This document shows positions 11,450 to 24,500 of a stretch of DNA of 64,000 bases, in pieces; positions within the stretch are counted from its first letter, which is position 1, and every line of letters starts with the position of its first letter. The notes beneath the pieces were generated by a model that saw nothing but the letters and a program-made list of their open reading frames with translations, was not told where the DNA came from and ran no database searches. The position numbers and the translations under genes were made by a program. This DNA is from Hsuehochloa calcarea (Eukaryota > Streptophyta > Magnoliopsida > Poales > Poaceae). The stretch covers positions 21,366,177 to 21,430,176 of the forward strand of contig CM070596.1 in the NCBI GenBank assembly GCA_036346395.1. The letters are read 5' to 3'.

Positions 11450-11717
11450 GCCTGCGGGTAAATTACAATTTGGTTGAAGAAAATTCGCGTCCGCGAGTTA
11501 GCGGGGCCGAGGAGGTATCGTGGGGCAGCATTGCGTTATGTCTTTAAGGTTTAGTAAGTTAAAATCAGGAGATAGAGTTGTCGTTTGTACTAAATATTTC
11601 GGAGAATATTTTGTGTACATAAATCACTGTGTCGTAATGTACAGGACATTACATAAATCACAAAGGCGGAATGCACAATGACATTACATAACAAGTTTTA
11701 CACGGTCATGACATTAG
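11450..11717. other. Spacer between PMD and zf-GRF genes
   Basis: About 270 bp with no gene recognised. It should contain the PMD 3' untranslated region and the zf-GRF promoter. Confidence 0.4.
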
Positions 11718-14260
11718 TTAGGGCGCATCGTCGTGTCGCTTGCCGGGACGGCGTAGTTGATCCTCAGGGAAGGTGAACCTATCCGGAAAGCGGCGTACGT
11801 CTCGAAGGACGTTGTTGGGGACCTGCCTGGGAGGCAAATCTGGGGTGATCTCATCGTGGGGGTCCGGCTGAGGCCTGAGCATATCGTCAACCCACTGGTG
11901 CTCTTCCTACGGGAAGGTAGGGGTGAGTTAGTCATTGGTTCTGTGCAACGGGAAAATCGGTGTAACTACGTTCACGTGTACCTGAGTAGGCTGTTGTGTG
12001 GAGGAGGATCCTCCTGGCCAGTCTGAGCCGTAGTGCTACACGGTGTACCCTCCGTACGTGTCGCCGAACCACTGGTCGCGCTCCCGCAGGTGTGATTGAA
12101 CGTCGTGCATCAATGATCTGAACCCTTCGTCCCCACATTGCGGTGAGTCAGGGTTGGCGTGTGGAGTGCAAAAACGTCGCGCCGGAGAGGAAGTCCTGTC
12201 CTGCGCCTCCCTCCGTGATAACGATGGTTGTAGCAGAGTGTTGTCCCCTCGCAAGTGCTGCAAGAACAAAGGGTAATGTCAGATACGTCCGAAATGAGCG
12301 CATGTAAAGGTACTCACGACAAGAACTGGCTGACAGATGACAAACCTGTGGCCCGAGGCGGGTCGGGGCTGAGAGACCGTAGCTTCAACGACTCCCAGAG
12401 TGCGACGGGTGTGCGGAGGGCGGTGACGACGGAGGTGACGAGGCCGGAGGTGGTGGAGGGTGCCCTTCGTGTACGCGATGCTGTGCGTGAACGTCGTTGT
12501 GGCGACCACTAGTTATGGATCTAATCGTAGCCCTCGTGTCCTCTCCTATGGTGCGCATCGCGCCTAGGAGACGATCAAAGGTGCTGTTGTTTCCACGGCG
12601 TAGAGCTTCAGCACCCGCACGCTGGATACGCTCCAAGCGGTAGTACTGTAAGAAAACCGATAGTAAGTGCGAAAAGTGTTGCTGGACGAAAATTATACGA
12701 AGAATGTTTTGTCGTCTCGTCGAGGCGGGCCGCCCGGTGACAGTCCGGACTAGCTAGTGTGACGTCGTCGTGCATGGCTTCCACTGGACGCTGCGGTGCT
12801 GGCCCAGTAAGCCTGCACCTAGTGCGCGGAATGTACCACCGCAAGTACGCAACGTACGTCTAAATGGTGTAGCTGTGAAGCTCCTGCACCACGTCCGTCG
12901 TAACCCTCTCGGTCCATAGTGCTGTCCACGGCTGCTGCGTCTGCCTCCAGTTGTCGCTGCTCTGCCCTCTCCTCATTTTCCTGCAATTGAATTGAGATGT
13001 CAGAAACTTTTATTCAAGCATGCCCTTAAAATGACAGAAAAGAACGACATACCGGTGAGCCTTTGCTGCGATAGGTCGTCCCGCTGGTGGTGGCACCTCT
13101 TGGTAAAGGCCGAACTGTCTCATGACCCGCTGCGGATTGTACGGCTGACCATGTGCGAGAAGACTAGGTGGCAGGTCGTCAACCGAGTGTCTCGTCTACA
13201 GTGCACTGGGACGATAATTCATAGGGGCCATGTCTTGAAGGAATTGTGTTGTCCATAGCCACCAGATGACCTCGTCCTCGTGGAGAGTCTCGAAAAGATT
13301 ATGGAACTTGGGGTACGCGCGCCTTGGTCTCTCCCTAGCCCACCCTAGGGTAGCACGTGTCCAACATGTTCCCATCGTAGGCCCGTTGACGGGGTCATCG
13401 CCTGCAGTGTTCCCGTAAAACTCGGCGGTCACCTGGTAAGGGTGCACGGAGCTGCGGAAGTACGATCGGCCAACTGGAAAGTGCTCCCACGACTATAATC
13501 AGAGCAGGTGTAGCATATCATGAGATTGGCTCCCACCCGTCGCTGCCGACAAGCATCGCACAACCCTCGGTGGGTGGCGCAAAGCACTGTGAAGCCCAAA
13601 CTGTACTGTGGAACCTCGTCGGGCCAGGCGTCTGCCAAAGACTCTGCCAGATGGATGTAGCTAGGGTACTCGCAGTCTCCCTGAGTGGTAGGAAATAGGA
13701 TCCATCCAAACAGGAATAAAAGGTACGCGACTAAGTGTGTCCTCACTTCCTCCACAGTCGCATGCACGGGGCAGGTTATGTATTCCTGCAGCTAGGAATG
13801 TGGCACACTCGACGCGTTCGCAGGAATCGGGTGACCTAATCTGTCAGCCATACGGACCTTCCAGTCTACTGCCCTCGGAGGTGTCACTACTAGAAGACCA
13901 CACAGCGGTAGACATGTAAGCAGAGCCACGTCCTCCAGAGTAATGGTCATCTCCCCCCACCGGAAGTGGAAAGTGTGAGTCTCCAGTCTCCAACGGTCCA
14001 CGAGCGTAGACAGGAGTGCTGCGTCAAACTGCAACGCGTGCGGGAGGTCCAACATCCGGGCAAGGGGTAGGAGCCCGGTCTCCCGCAGCATGGGGATGTA
14101 CCACTCTTCAAGGGGCCACCTCTCTGGGCGCCAGACCCGTGCTCGGCGGCCGACACGGCGACCACGCCCGCAATGGTGTCCCCATCCCAACAGGTCGAGC
14201 GGCTAGTCTGCGTCGTCAACTAGAGGTCACGCCATCTCCGCCGACAGTGGAAACAACATG
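11718..14260 (-). pseudogene. Plant mobile domain (PMD) gene of the MULE, copy 1
   Basis: Minus strand, ATG about 14260, stop TAA at 11718-11720. The N-terminal part gives LEEWYIPMLRETGLLPLARM and the family hallmark RWRLETHTFHFRWGEMTITL, followed by LVAYLLFLFGWILFPTTQGD (13740-13660), NGPTMGTCWT, RQFGLYQEVPPP (about 13110) and YLRWYIPRTRCRLTG (12850-12800). Introns can be seen after the RQFGLYQ block (acceptor 'caattgcag' near 12980) and before LERIQRAGAEALRRG (acceptor 'ttcttacag' near 12650). The tail is Pro-rich and basic. PMD proteins (MAIN/MAIL1-like) act with PP7-type phosphatases in transposon silencing and gene expression in Arabidopsis, and many PMDs ride on transposons. At least four frameshifts and several stops break the frame. 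It lies 225 bp downstream of the transposase, same strand. It is homologous to 59436-62216 throughout. Confidence 0.85.
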
Positions 14261-14734
14261 TTAGTCCGCATGTAAAACATATTGGGTGGCACAGAAAAAC
14301 AAGACGAAGAATACGACAAAAAAGTTAACAACATAACCGTACATATGACCATAGTGAGTTCACAAATGATCCAGACAACATAACATTACGTCCGTACACA
14401 AAGACATGGATTAACAACAACATAGCTGATTCAAGGCATTAAAATAAGCATACGACGTCACGACTCAGTAATGATATCTTGCTCACTACGGTGCACTGCT
14501 TGTGGTGGGTCTGTTTGGGCAGCGGCTGATGGAGTGCCCAACTGTCTTGCACAGTCTGCAACAGGGGCAGCGAACCCGTTGCCCGCACTAGCTGTCGTCC
14601 ATGTCGTTCCAGATACGTCGTGACTGGCGTCTTCCACGGCCGGGGTGCTTCAGTGCATCGTTGGGCACCCACCTCATCTCCCCCAGCCAGAGGTCCCTGT
14701 AGTGCGTGTCGATGTCGTACGAATGGAACTCGGC

Positions 14735-14984
14735 TGTAATACCCCGGCCTGCTCATAGCGTGGCCCATGTGGCCCATGAGGAGTTGTGTGGTGGGATTAG
14801 TCCCACATTGCTTATCTCAAGTGAGTTGTACTAGTATATAATGCATGTTGGATCCAAACGTAGCACCTCCGGGTTAACCCTTTTACACGAAGCGAGGACG
14901 AAAGTGTAAGTGAGGTGCTATGTGTGGGCGGGTCCACCCCACGGTGGGCTGGGCATTGAGCCGAATTTGGGTCAGGGTGTTACA
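14735..14984. mobile_element. SMART/TRIM-like solo LTR, 250 bp
   Basis: TGTAATACCCC ... GGGTGTTACA with a perfect 5-bp duplication TCGGC (14730-14734 and 14985-14989), inserted between the SWIM finger and the RRIWNDMDD block of the transposase. It has 'gggattagtcccacattg' and 'gtgtaaaagggttaacc'-type words reminiscent of very small grass LTR elements. No coding capacity and no second LTR. Confidence 0.88.
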
Positions 14985-15163
14985 TCGGCACTCCAAGTAC
15001 CATAGAGGTGGTGGATGTCATAGTACTCGGAGATGTAACGCTCCGAGGCCTGTTGCCACACCGCGCTCACCGCGTACACATGGGAGCATGGTTTGTGCAG
15101 AAGCTGCGGCTTGTTGCAGGTGCACAACGCTTCTTCACTAATCGTAGACACGCTACGATCCCT

Positions 15164-18100
15164 TGTAAGCCCCCGAGATCGGACCCGTTTCAAGCTAAGT
15201 AATTACACCGAAAGCATAATACTTAACGAGAGACGAATACGATTCCGAGTGCCCGGATATGTGTCTCATGTTAGCTCCCAAGGATCAGTGGCTAACATGC
15301 ACATATCCTAACACAACATTGCATTCACATCCATACACAATGTACAAAATAATAGAATCACTATTACAACATCATTAAATAGAACCTTAAGGTACAAGTA
15401 TGCATAAGAGTGTCGATCGTCCAAAACTAAACATAACTCAAATAAATCGCAGCAGAAGATAAATAAAGAAATGAAACAGGGAAAAAGCATAAGGTAAGCA
15501 ATTGATAGTAGAGTGGTAACTTAACCTAGCATGATTGCTTAATGAAAACACATTTATGCAACATAAAAATGGGGTGCTATAGTCCAGGTGGACAGTCCAA
15601 AATACCAACGAAGCACAATTAGTTTTTCGACATAGTTACGATACAACCCGCCTATAGGCGATGCACAACTACTTGGAACAAAGAGAGCAAATGACCTCTA
15701 CAAAATCCAACGTCTACAAGATAATCAATAACTTTAGGGTGTATATATCCTAGGAATAAACTCTAGGTTCGATCCTAAAATCGCAGCAAGGCGTCGTCTT
15801 CTTGTCCTTCCGCTGATGTTCTTCACCGGTGACTAGTTAACGTTTCTAGTGTTGGAAAAGAGAGACAAGCAATGGGGAAAACAATTTTTCTCAAATAAAA
15901 AGAATAGGGAGTTAAGAATAAGATGCTAGGATGGGTAAGAAAGAAAGGAATTTATACTCCTTGCATCTTTGCAAATCTTTTGATAGCTTGAAAATATTCT
16001 TTGTAAATCAAAATCCTAACAACGTCCAGTGCTACGGCCTTAACCTACAGTCAGTATGGCTCTGATACCAACGCTGTAAGCCCCCGAGATCGGACCCGTT
16101 AATTACGCTGAAAGAATAATACTTAACGAGAGACGAATACGATTCTGAGTGCTCGGATATGTGTCTCATGTTAGCTCCCAAGGATCAGAGGCTAACATGC
16201 ACATATCCTAACACAACTTTGCATTCACATCCATACACAATGTACAAAATAATAGAATCGCTATTACAACATCATTAAATAGAACCTTAAGGTACAAGTT
16301 TGCATAAGAGGGCCGATCAGCCAAAACTAAACATAACTCAAATAAATCGCAGCGGAAGATAAATAAAGAAATGAAAGAGCAAAAACCGAGTTGGCATGCC
16401 CACAACCCACAAGCAACCAACTGGAGTTAAAGTGGTAGCGCCCGAAGTACTTAATCAAATTTGAACGACTTCTCACCTGCAACATAGACAATGCAGTTGA
16501 GTACAAAAATATACTCGCCAGACTTACGAATAACAACATATAATAAATGCATTCAAGTGTCAAAGGATAGGCTTACATGGCTCATTTTCAGCATAAGGCA
16601 AGTTTTTCATTTGAGATAAATGATATAGATTCAAATTTCTATTTGTAAAACATTTAGAAACTTTATATAATAGTAGGTAATACCAATTTATGATCAACAA
16701 TAGTAGGTACTCCAACCATAATCAACATACGAACTTCTCGTTCGTTACATAAATCAATCTTTAACAAAATCAACATGCGAACATCCCATTCGTGAATAAC
16801 AATTTCAGATCTGAACAAATTAGCATAATGACATAACATTTCCAACCAAAACCCAAACCAAAGTTCTCATAAGCTAACTGTGCCTGCTTTCCCACAAGTG
16901 ATGTCCATAACCGGGGACACGACTAATCGAATAGATTTATTTAAACTCTGCAGAGGTGTACAGCTTTCCCCCACACGATATGAATATCTCGTAATGTCGG
17001 CCAATGCACTCTTCCTTAGGAGTGTGACTAAGATACCATAACGAGGCCGTTACAATGCCATGTCCTAACTATCAAAGCACCCAAGGAAACAACACCATGG
17101 TCGAAAGTCGCTTATTGTCACCAAGGTTGTAGTTGTTGTGTAAGTAAGTCCGTTGCGCAGCTATTGGGCATACGCAAAAGACCCTTAAGGGCAATCAAGA
17201 AAACGCTTAACATTCCCCCACTAGATTGACAACACAACAATAAAACAAAACCATAAAAGTTGTCAACCTAATTGTGTTTTGATAGCTAACACACAACAAA
17301 TTAGTTAGCCAAGCCTTCACCATTATTCCGGCGTGTGGTTGTACGTAAGACTTGGTTCATCACACCACAAACCGGTCCTCAAATACCCAGACAGGGCTAC
17401 ATGAATCCGGGACCATTCCCTTCATCACCCTATCACCCGTCCAAGTCCAACACACAAAAACCACTACCCAACAAGTCCATAATAACCAAACTCGACAATC
17501 TGAACATTTCCCTCAAATTCAACATAATTCAATCCATAATAATCCTCAAATTTCATCAAGATTCAATTCAATCCATCGGCCGATGGACTAGCTCCATCAA
17601 CCGTTTTCAACTACAACTACTAGCATGGCTAAGCAACGTGCTACAAATTAGCAAACACTCCCATATAACATATATCCTTAATCATTCAAGGTAAAAGGGT
17701 AACCAACATTCAAAGGAGGGCCAATGCATCAAGTGGATATAACTACACTACCCATTTGACATACAAGTAATTGAAATTAAGCAATGCATAGAATACTTAA
17801 AAACAAGATAAATACATTTTTGAAAGTAATAGGAAATTCAAAATGCATGAAAAGAAGAATTGCTTGCCTGAGATGGGTGGTCCAGTTGCTGGTGAATATA
17901 TATATATATATCACTCTCGATCACACTCGTATCGCCGAACACTATCAAACGAACGAAAACATCGAATAAGAACAAAAACACCGAAAACATCCAAAAATAC
18001 AATATCATCTAAAATGCATGAAGTTTATACAGTAGGTAGAGCATGATTTTATATGAATTTAGGTGAAATAATTATCTCATTTGGATTTTGTATGTGAAAG

Positions 18101-20604
18101 TTATAGCCGTTTGAAGATCAGTTTTCACAAAATTTCAATTTAATTAGAATCTCTCACTGTTTACCGCATCAAAAGTTTTTGTGAAATTTTTTGGACTAGT
18201 GGTGGACATGAGGATTACAAAATGGATAGAGAATATTTTTACAAGACCAAAATAATTTGGTTCATATTATTTGTAGTTTTTATGAATTAGTTATGAATTT
18301 TCAAAGTTAATAGCAATTTATAATGTATTACTAATTCCCTTTTTAGGCCACTTTTCTCAAAATATGTTTTCTGTGACATTGACAAGGTTAAAACCTAATT
18401 TAATATAAAGTTGATCTAAAATGAAAATAACAAATGTGGTTTCACTATCTTTGGAGTTGAAATAAATTAGTTATGCATTTTTGAAGTTAAATGTATTTTA
18501 CAGTGTGTAAATAAAGCATTTCAGGATGTTCTAAGTGCATTATTACTTTTCTTACCGACCCTTACTCTAGCCTCCTTCGCTGATTACAAACACATATTTT
18601 CAATTTTAAGCGTATAAAACGTACTGCACAATTTTACACTACTACTTAACCAGCCAGGGGGCCCACATGTCATAGACTACTGCAAATCATTTAATGCGCT
18701 AACCCCTGATTTCTGACAGTGATCTTGTCATTAATCCCAAATTAATACACTAATTACAATGCCACGATGAATGCATTTCTTTTACAAAAAGCAGGCGTTG
18801 GCTCACTCGTCTTGCCGTGGCTCGTGGCGTCTCCGCCACGATGGCGCGGCCAAGGGCAGGAATGAGTCCCCCATATTCTTGCGCACCTACTGGGGGTGGC
18901 TGCAGCGGCGGAGAAGGGCTATACCAACGGTCAACCGACGGCGAGCGGCGGTGAGTTATACGGCAAAAGTGGATGCCGCGTTCCGACGATGCATTGATCC
19001 AAGCAAGGCTTGTAAGGGCCACTAGGGGACCCAGCGAAGCTTACCAGAGGGGTAGCAAGGTGGGGGGAAGCTTGGTGATGCCTCGTCCACGGCAATGGCG
19101 GCGGGAAGCTACGGGCGTATGGGGCTAAAGTGACTCGGCGACGCACGAAGCAAATTAGCGCGCGCACAAGCATCCAGGGGGTAGGGTAACCTACCGGGGC
19201 ACTTGGTGGTGGTGGGGAGTGTCCGAAGAGGGCTGGCAGCGGGCGCCAGCGGCGACGCGAATGCCTTCACGAGGGCATGACAACCTGAGCAAATAGAGAA
19301 CAAAAGGCTGATCGGAAGCTCTTAGGTATACCTAGGCGATGCTACTGTCGGAAATAATTGGGGAACAACTCACCCGATTGACAATGGATGAGGAATAGTG
19401 TTGACAGCCAAAAACTGGGAAGAACCCCAAATTCATACGTCCCTGTGATGCATCGACCAAATTGGTCGAGGGGATATCATAAGATTGCTCAAAGGCATGG
19501 GATGACGCAATTGACAGAGAGAAACTCTCACCGGAGTCAATAATGGCCGAAGGAGCAGCCGCGGGCACGCTCTGGAGGCAGCGGGAGCACGAGCTGGCCT
19601 TAGGTCCTACAAACAAAGACAAGCGCCCCCATGAGCGAAAATAGGAAAGGCAGGGAGAGAGGGAACCGAGGGACACAGCGGGTGGAAGCTTACCCGAGGG
19701 AGATGCATAAACGAGCTCCCCTCTCCTTGGCCACCAAGAGGAGAAGTGAGGAAGAAGGTGGCATTGCTGGCGACTTAAACCGAACCGAGGGACGGAAAGG
19801 AGGCGGCGTGAGAGGGTGAAGACCTGATACTGGTTGCCAAGGGCAGTGCGGCAACGCCGTTGACGGAAGTGCGTAGCATGCAGTGGGCACGTGGTGCACA
19901 AAGCCTGAGCAGCGCCTGCCTGAGGAAGAAGATGCCACTGTGGCGCGGGGGTGATCTGGAGCGCCCGATCAAGATCGACCGGTCGCACGCGAGAGCGAAG
20001 CCGTGCGGCGTCTGGATCGTTCGATCGGGATCCGACGACCATCGCAGGGGAGGACGAGCGAAATGGTTGGGCGCAGCCGGGTGGTGCGTCGGACTCGGGT
20101 CAGTGCAACAGTGCCTGGCTCGAGCCATTGGAATAGAGATGGGTTTAGGAATTTCTAGATTTGACCAAATTAGAAAAGGTTTGACTAGGGCTTTAAATAT
20201 AGAAATAAAATTCTAAAATAATTTAATGGTGTTCGTGGGATGCCCTAGTACCCATATAAAATTTTAAACCCCACTGTTCATGGGTTATTTGCTTAATTCA
20301 AATTCAAACTTAAAATAGGTTATTGATTGTGTTTGAATTTTTTCTGAGGTTTGAATTCCAGTCCAAAAAATTAGTAAAAATTATAATAATTCAAGATAAT
20401 TAAACTAGTATTTGAATAAATTATTTCTAGAAGGTGTTCATAAGTTTTTACTACTGATTTCTTTTGGGAATCAGATTTGAGTTGTAGATTTAATTTATTT
20501 TGTGATTTTCCAAGTGCAATAATTTATGCAAAAGATTCAAAAAAACCATATTCATGTTAATGAGATGCATACTAATCATCATTAATTAATTTGGGGATAT
20601 TACA
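15164..20604 (-). mobile_element. Rearranged LTR element: full LTR, PBS, leader and tip of the other LTR
   Basis: Outer ends are TGTAAGCCCCCGAG (15164) and GGGGATATTACA (20604), with near-matching 5-bp flanks TCCCT and CCCCT. A second TGTAAGCCCCCGAG lies at 16075. The word 'gctctgatacca' (16059-16070) just before it is the complement of the initiator-Met tRNA primer site used by plant LTR elements read on the minus strand. So 16075-20604 (4530 bp) is the 5' LTR, 16058 to about 15480 is leader, and about 15164-15478 is the end of the 3' LTR. The coding region and most of the 3' LTR are deleted. It sits in the transposase before the SWIM finger. Confidence 0.8.
16059..16070 (-). other. Primer-binding site (tRNA-iMet type)
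   Basis: TGGTATCAGAGC on the minus strand, 4 bp from the LTR edge at 16075. It fixes the element orientation as minus. Confidence 0.85.
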
Positions 20605-21548
20605 CCCCTCTAGCGTGGCCCATCACGTAATTCTCCCTGAGCCTGATCTCGAACTTCTACCTGGCGCCATCCATGGTATGAGCGGCGTGCGATCGAGCCT
20701 TGCTGATCTTATTCTCCATGTAGGCATGCATTACTACGGTGAATTGCTTCCCATCCTCCAGATGCTTCTTGGCCATCATGGCTTTGTTAACAAAGTATCC
20801 GATGGTACGGTTCCAGCTTTCCTTCACGATCGCAGTGATCAGCATGGAGCGTACACCCTTGAGCACACCATTGTACACCTCTGACATGTTGGTCGTCATG
20901 ATCCTGTACCTTGCACCATCGGTGTCGTGCAGCAGGGACCATTTCTCCAGGCCAGGTGCATGCGAGTTAACCCACTGTGTGAACTCCGCAACTCTCGCGG
21001 ACCCTCCAGCCGCTGCCCCTACCTCGGCATGCGCTGAGCCCCATACATGCTTCCCGGTCTCCTCATCGAGCTATCTCCACCCGCTTCGAACTTCCTCCTT
21101 TGGTTCTGCATGCAGAGCATCTTGAACATCTTCATGAGGTCCTTGCTCCGAAACCTTGTGTGGAAGTTGGCCGCGAGATGCCTCATGCACCAACGGCTCC
21201 TAACATCGTTCCACTAGAATGGCGAATGCGTCCCGTTTTGCATCATGCGTAACGCGGACATCAACCCAGCATTGCGATCCGAGATGACACACACATTTGG
21301 CCGATCTTGGACAACCACCTGCTTCACATTGCACATGAACCACAACCAGCTATCGGTGTTCTCGCTCTCAACAATTGCGAACACCACGGGGACTAACTGG
21401 TCATTCGCATCGGCCGCAACGGCGGTGAGGATGGTACCCCCTGTACTTCCCACATAGGAAGGTGCCATCCATCATGAGCATAGGACGACAATGCTTGAAC
21501 CCTTCGATCGTCTCGACTAAGGCCCGAAGACCCTTTCAAGAACAAAGC

Positions 21549-24500
21549 TCAGAGACCGGTTTTATCCAAACTTGTAATGCTTAACCATCCATTCGGTCCT
21601 AGCATCACAAATCAGATAACCCGAGACTCGAGACATGTATACTTCCCAGAAATGCAGTATACATACCTCTTTACAAAGTTCATGCATCAATTCCATTCAT
21701 TCACATAGAACCGACGCAAAAACAACAAACCAGAAGATATCATAAATAAAAGATAGATATTACAAAAGAGAGGCCGACCGGCCAAATACATACATAGACA
21801 AAAGAAGTAAACAGCGGAAGCAAAAGTGCCATAAGATGGCCATAAATGAAGAGCCGACTCAGGTGCCTTTAACCCACAAGGCAACCGACCGGACCGCCAA
21901 GCTAGTCGTCGAAACCACAGCACATTTCACAAAAGTGAGGCCCTTGGGGCTCACCTTCCTCTCCTGCAACAAAGAGCCCAACAAAGCCGGGTGAGTACTT
22001 TGAATGTACTCGCAAGACTTACGTGTAGAGTAACAGACATGTACATATCTATATGCAAGCTTTTGGAGTGGAGGCTGTATGTTTCATTTTCAGCACAAAG
22101 TGATCTTTATTTGCAATAATGTAATACATTTACAAAGCAGGTTAACAAATCAGTTTTAATGTTCAAATAATCGCAATGCACAACAATATAACAAAGAGAT
22201 AGGAACAACAACAATCCTGGAAGTGACTAAACCCTTAGTCACCACAACAATAGCATGAATTAGCCATTCATACCACCCATGTCAAATTTTAATATAAAAG
22301 GTTGAAGTCTAACTCTTGCAAAACCTAACCAAGCGTGTCCATAACCTAGGACGAGGCTATTCGAATAGTTTTATCCCTGCAGGGGTGTACCACTGTACCC
22401 ACACGCCAGACCGCCTTTTTGCCAAGCTATTAAGCACACTTCCGTGGGTATGCCGGCACGGCTAAGTCCTACGAGACATTTCCAATATTGTGTGTTACCC
22501 CACGAGCCGCCCGTATGGATAGAAACCCATACGTTGTGTCGGAGTCATCGTAAAGCCTCGGTCAACTACCCTTCCCGGGTAAAGCCTTGGACGACTACGA
22601 CGCTCTTCGAGGTGGAGAGCCTACCCGGAATCTCCACCACCGCACACCCAACACAAGAACACGAACACATATCATGTTTCACACAACACACACGACCCCC
22701 TCCTGCGACTCGGAGATAACACACGCCAAAGTACTTAGTCAAGAGAGATCCCATATCCCTCTCGCGTGGTTAGCACGCAAAAATGCTTGGAGAGTGTGAC
22801 ACAAGATGTTCGGTCCTTGTTGACTTAGGCAAGACAACCACAAACCCAATAACCCACCATCTGACCACTTGCCCAAGTCCAAATCAGTTTTCCATTTTCA
22901 TATTTTGACTTTACAAAATAACAAAGCACAAGTGCTGGTCGTAATGGCATAATACATAAGTGTGTGATCAAGATCATCGACTACAATCGATGATCGCCCA
23001 GTACTACCGAAACTAAGCATTTCTAAGCAATTTCAAATCGAGAGCTACTAAGTGACCAGAGTCCATCCATCGAACTCCGACCACAGCCAATAACCTAAGC
23101 TCATGGTAGTATAGGATAAACAAGTCCTACAGATTATGCAACTATAGGACACTAACCATAATTTAACAATAAAATAGCAATGCATACATACGAGTTGAAA
23201 TCAATATAGTAGACTTGAAACATAATGGGATTAACATGATCAAACTGCTTGCCTGCTTGCTGTGGGTCAAGATGTTGCTGAGGATCGATTGTGTTGTCAA
23301 TGTGCTCTTCGGATCCTAACGAGAAGGCGAAAAAGAACCGATAAGAACGAAGAAAACACCAAGACTCAATAGCAAACCTTCTCCAAAATTTCTGAAAACT
23401 TTACAGTAGCAAGAGAATAGTTTATAAAGAAATTAGCAACAAGAACCAATTGATTTGGATTCTTAATGCCAAATATATGACCAAAAGAAAGACTTACGAC
23501 TAGGTAGTGGTCGTAGCCGAACCTACGACTATGACAATAGTCGTAGAAGGGTTCACGACCAGGTAGCGGTCGTAGAAGAACTTACGACCACGACATAGTC
23601 ACAGCAAGTCTTACGACTAAGTACAAGTCGTAGAAGAACTTACTACCGCGACATAGTCGTAGTAAGACTTTCGACCAGTTACAAGTTGTAGAATAACTTA
23701 CGACTAAGCTACGGTGACTGGTCGGAAGTCCGACCACGAGGCAGCCCTCCCGCACGCTTTGCTAGTGGCTCGGCGGCTTCTCCGACCACAGTAGCGCCAG
23801 CCAAGGGCAGGGATGAGTGTCTAAAAGTTTAATGGCCCTACCGGCGGCCAATACTGGTCGGAGTATGGCTGCTACGTTGGTACGACCACGGAGTGCGGCC
23901 GAGTAGGTATGACTCGGGAGAACTCTCCAAACAGGTAATACCAAGGGAACAACGAAAACACCCCTAAGCTCCTATAGGTCAATACGAACTTACCGGAGCT
24001 GAAGAACGACCAGAGTCCCACGGAGTGGCTCCGGCGACGAGTAACCGAGCAGGCGCGTAAGGTTCTCACTAGGCCACAGCGACCTGGGCAAAGATAGAAC
24101 CAAACCGAGTGAGAGTTAAGCTCCAGGGTGTAAAGGGGGAGCAGAGGGGGTCAAGACTTAAAGAAGAAAACCCCCGCTGCACCGCCTCCACCGAAACTCC
24201 CCACTCCACGATGGCGGTCGAGGGGATTGCGAGGAACTGCGGCTCGAGCAAGCTGGTGAGTGCTAGCTGGAGTTGCGGAAGTGCTAAAGGAAACTAAGGG
24301 TGAAGCAATGGAGTTTAAATAGAGCGATGGCAGAGAGCAACGGCCGGGTTTTTCCAGTCGGGTCAACACTGCCATGAGAGCACTTGAGAGCGATAGGAGC
24401 AGTTGAATCATGACCTTCTGAGGGATGAGCGCGACAGGCATTTAATGCGCGCAGAGCTAGCCGTTTAAAGGTGGACATAGAGTGGGCTGCACGCCACTGC

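Noticed and set aside
19332..20042. 236-residue minus-strand open frame
   Set aside because: It lies in the GC-rich part of the LTR 16075-20604, overlaps open frames in other phases, and shows no recognisable domain; composition explains it.
23493..23725. Possible CRISPR-like array
   Set aside because: Units are adjacent imperfect palindromes without unique spacers, in a plant retrotransposon LTR.
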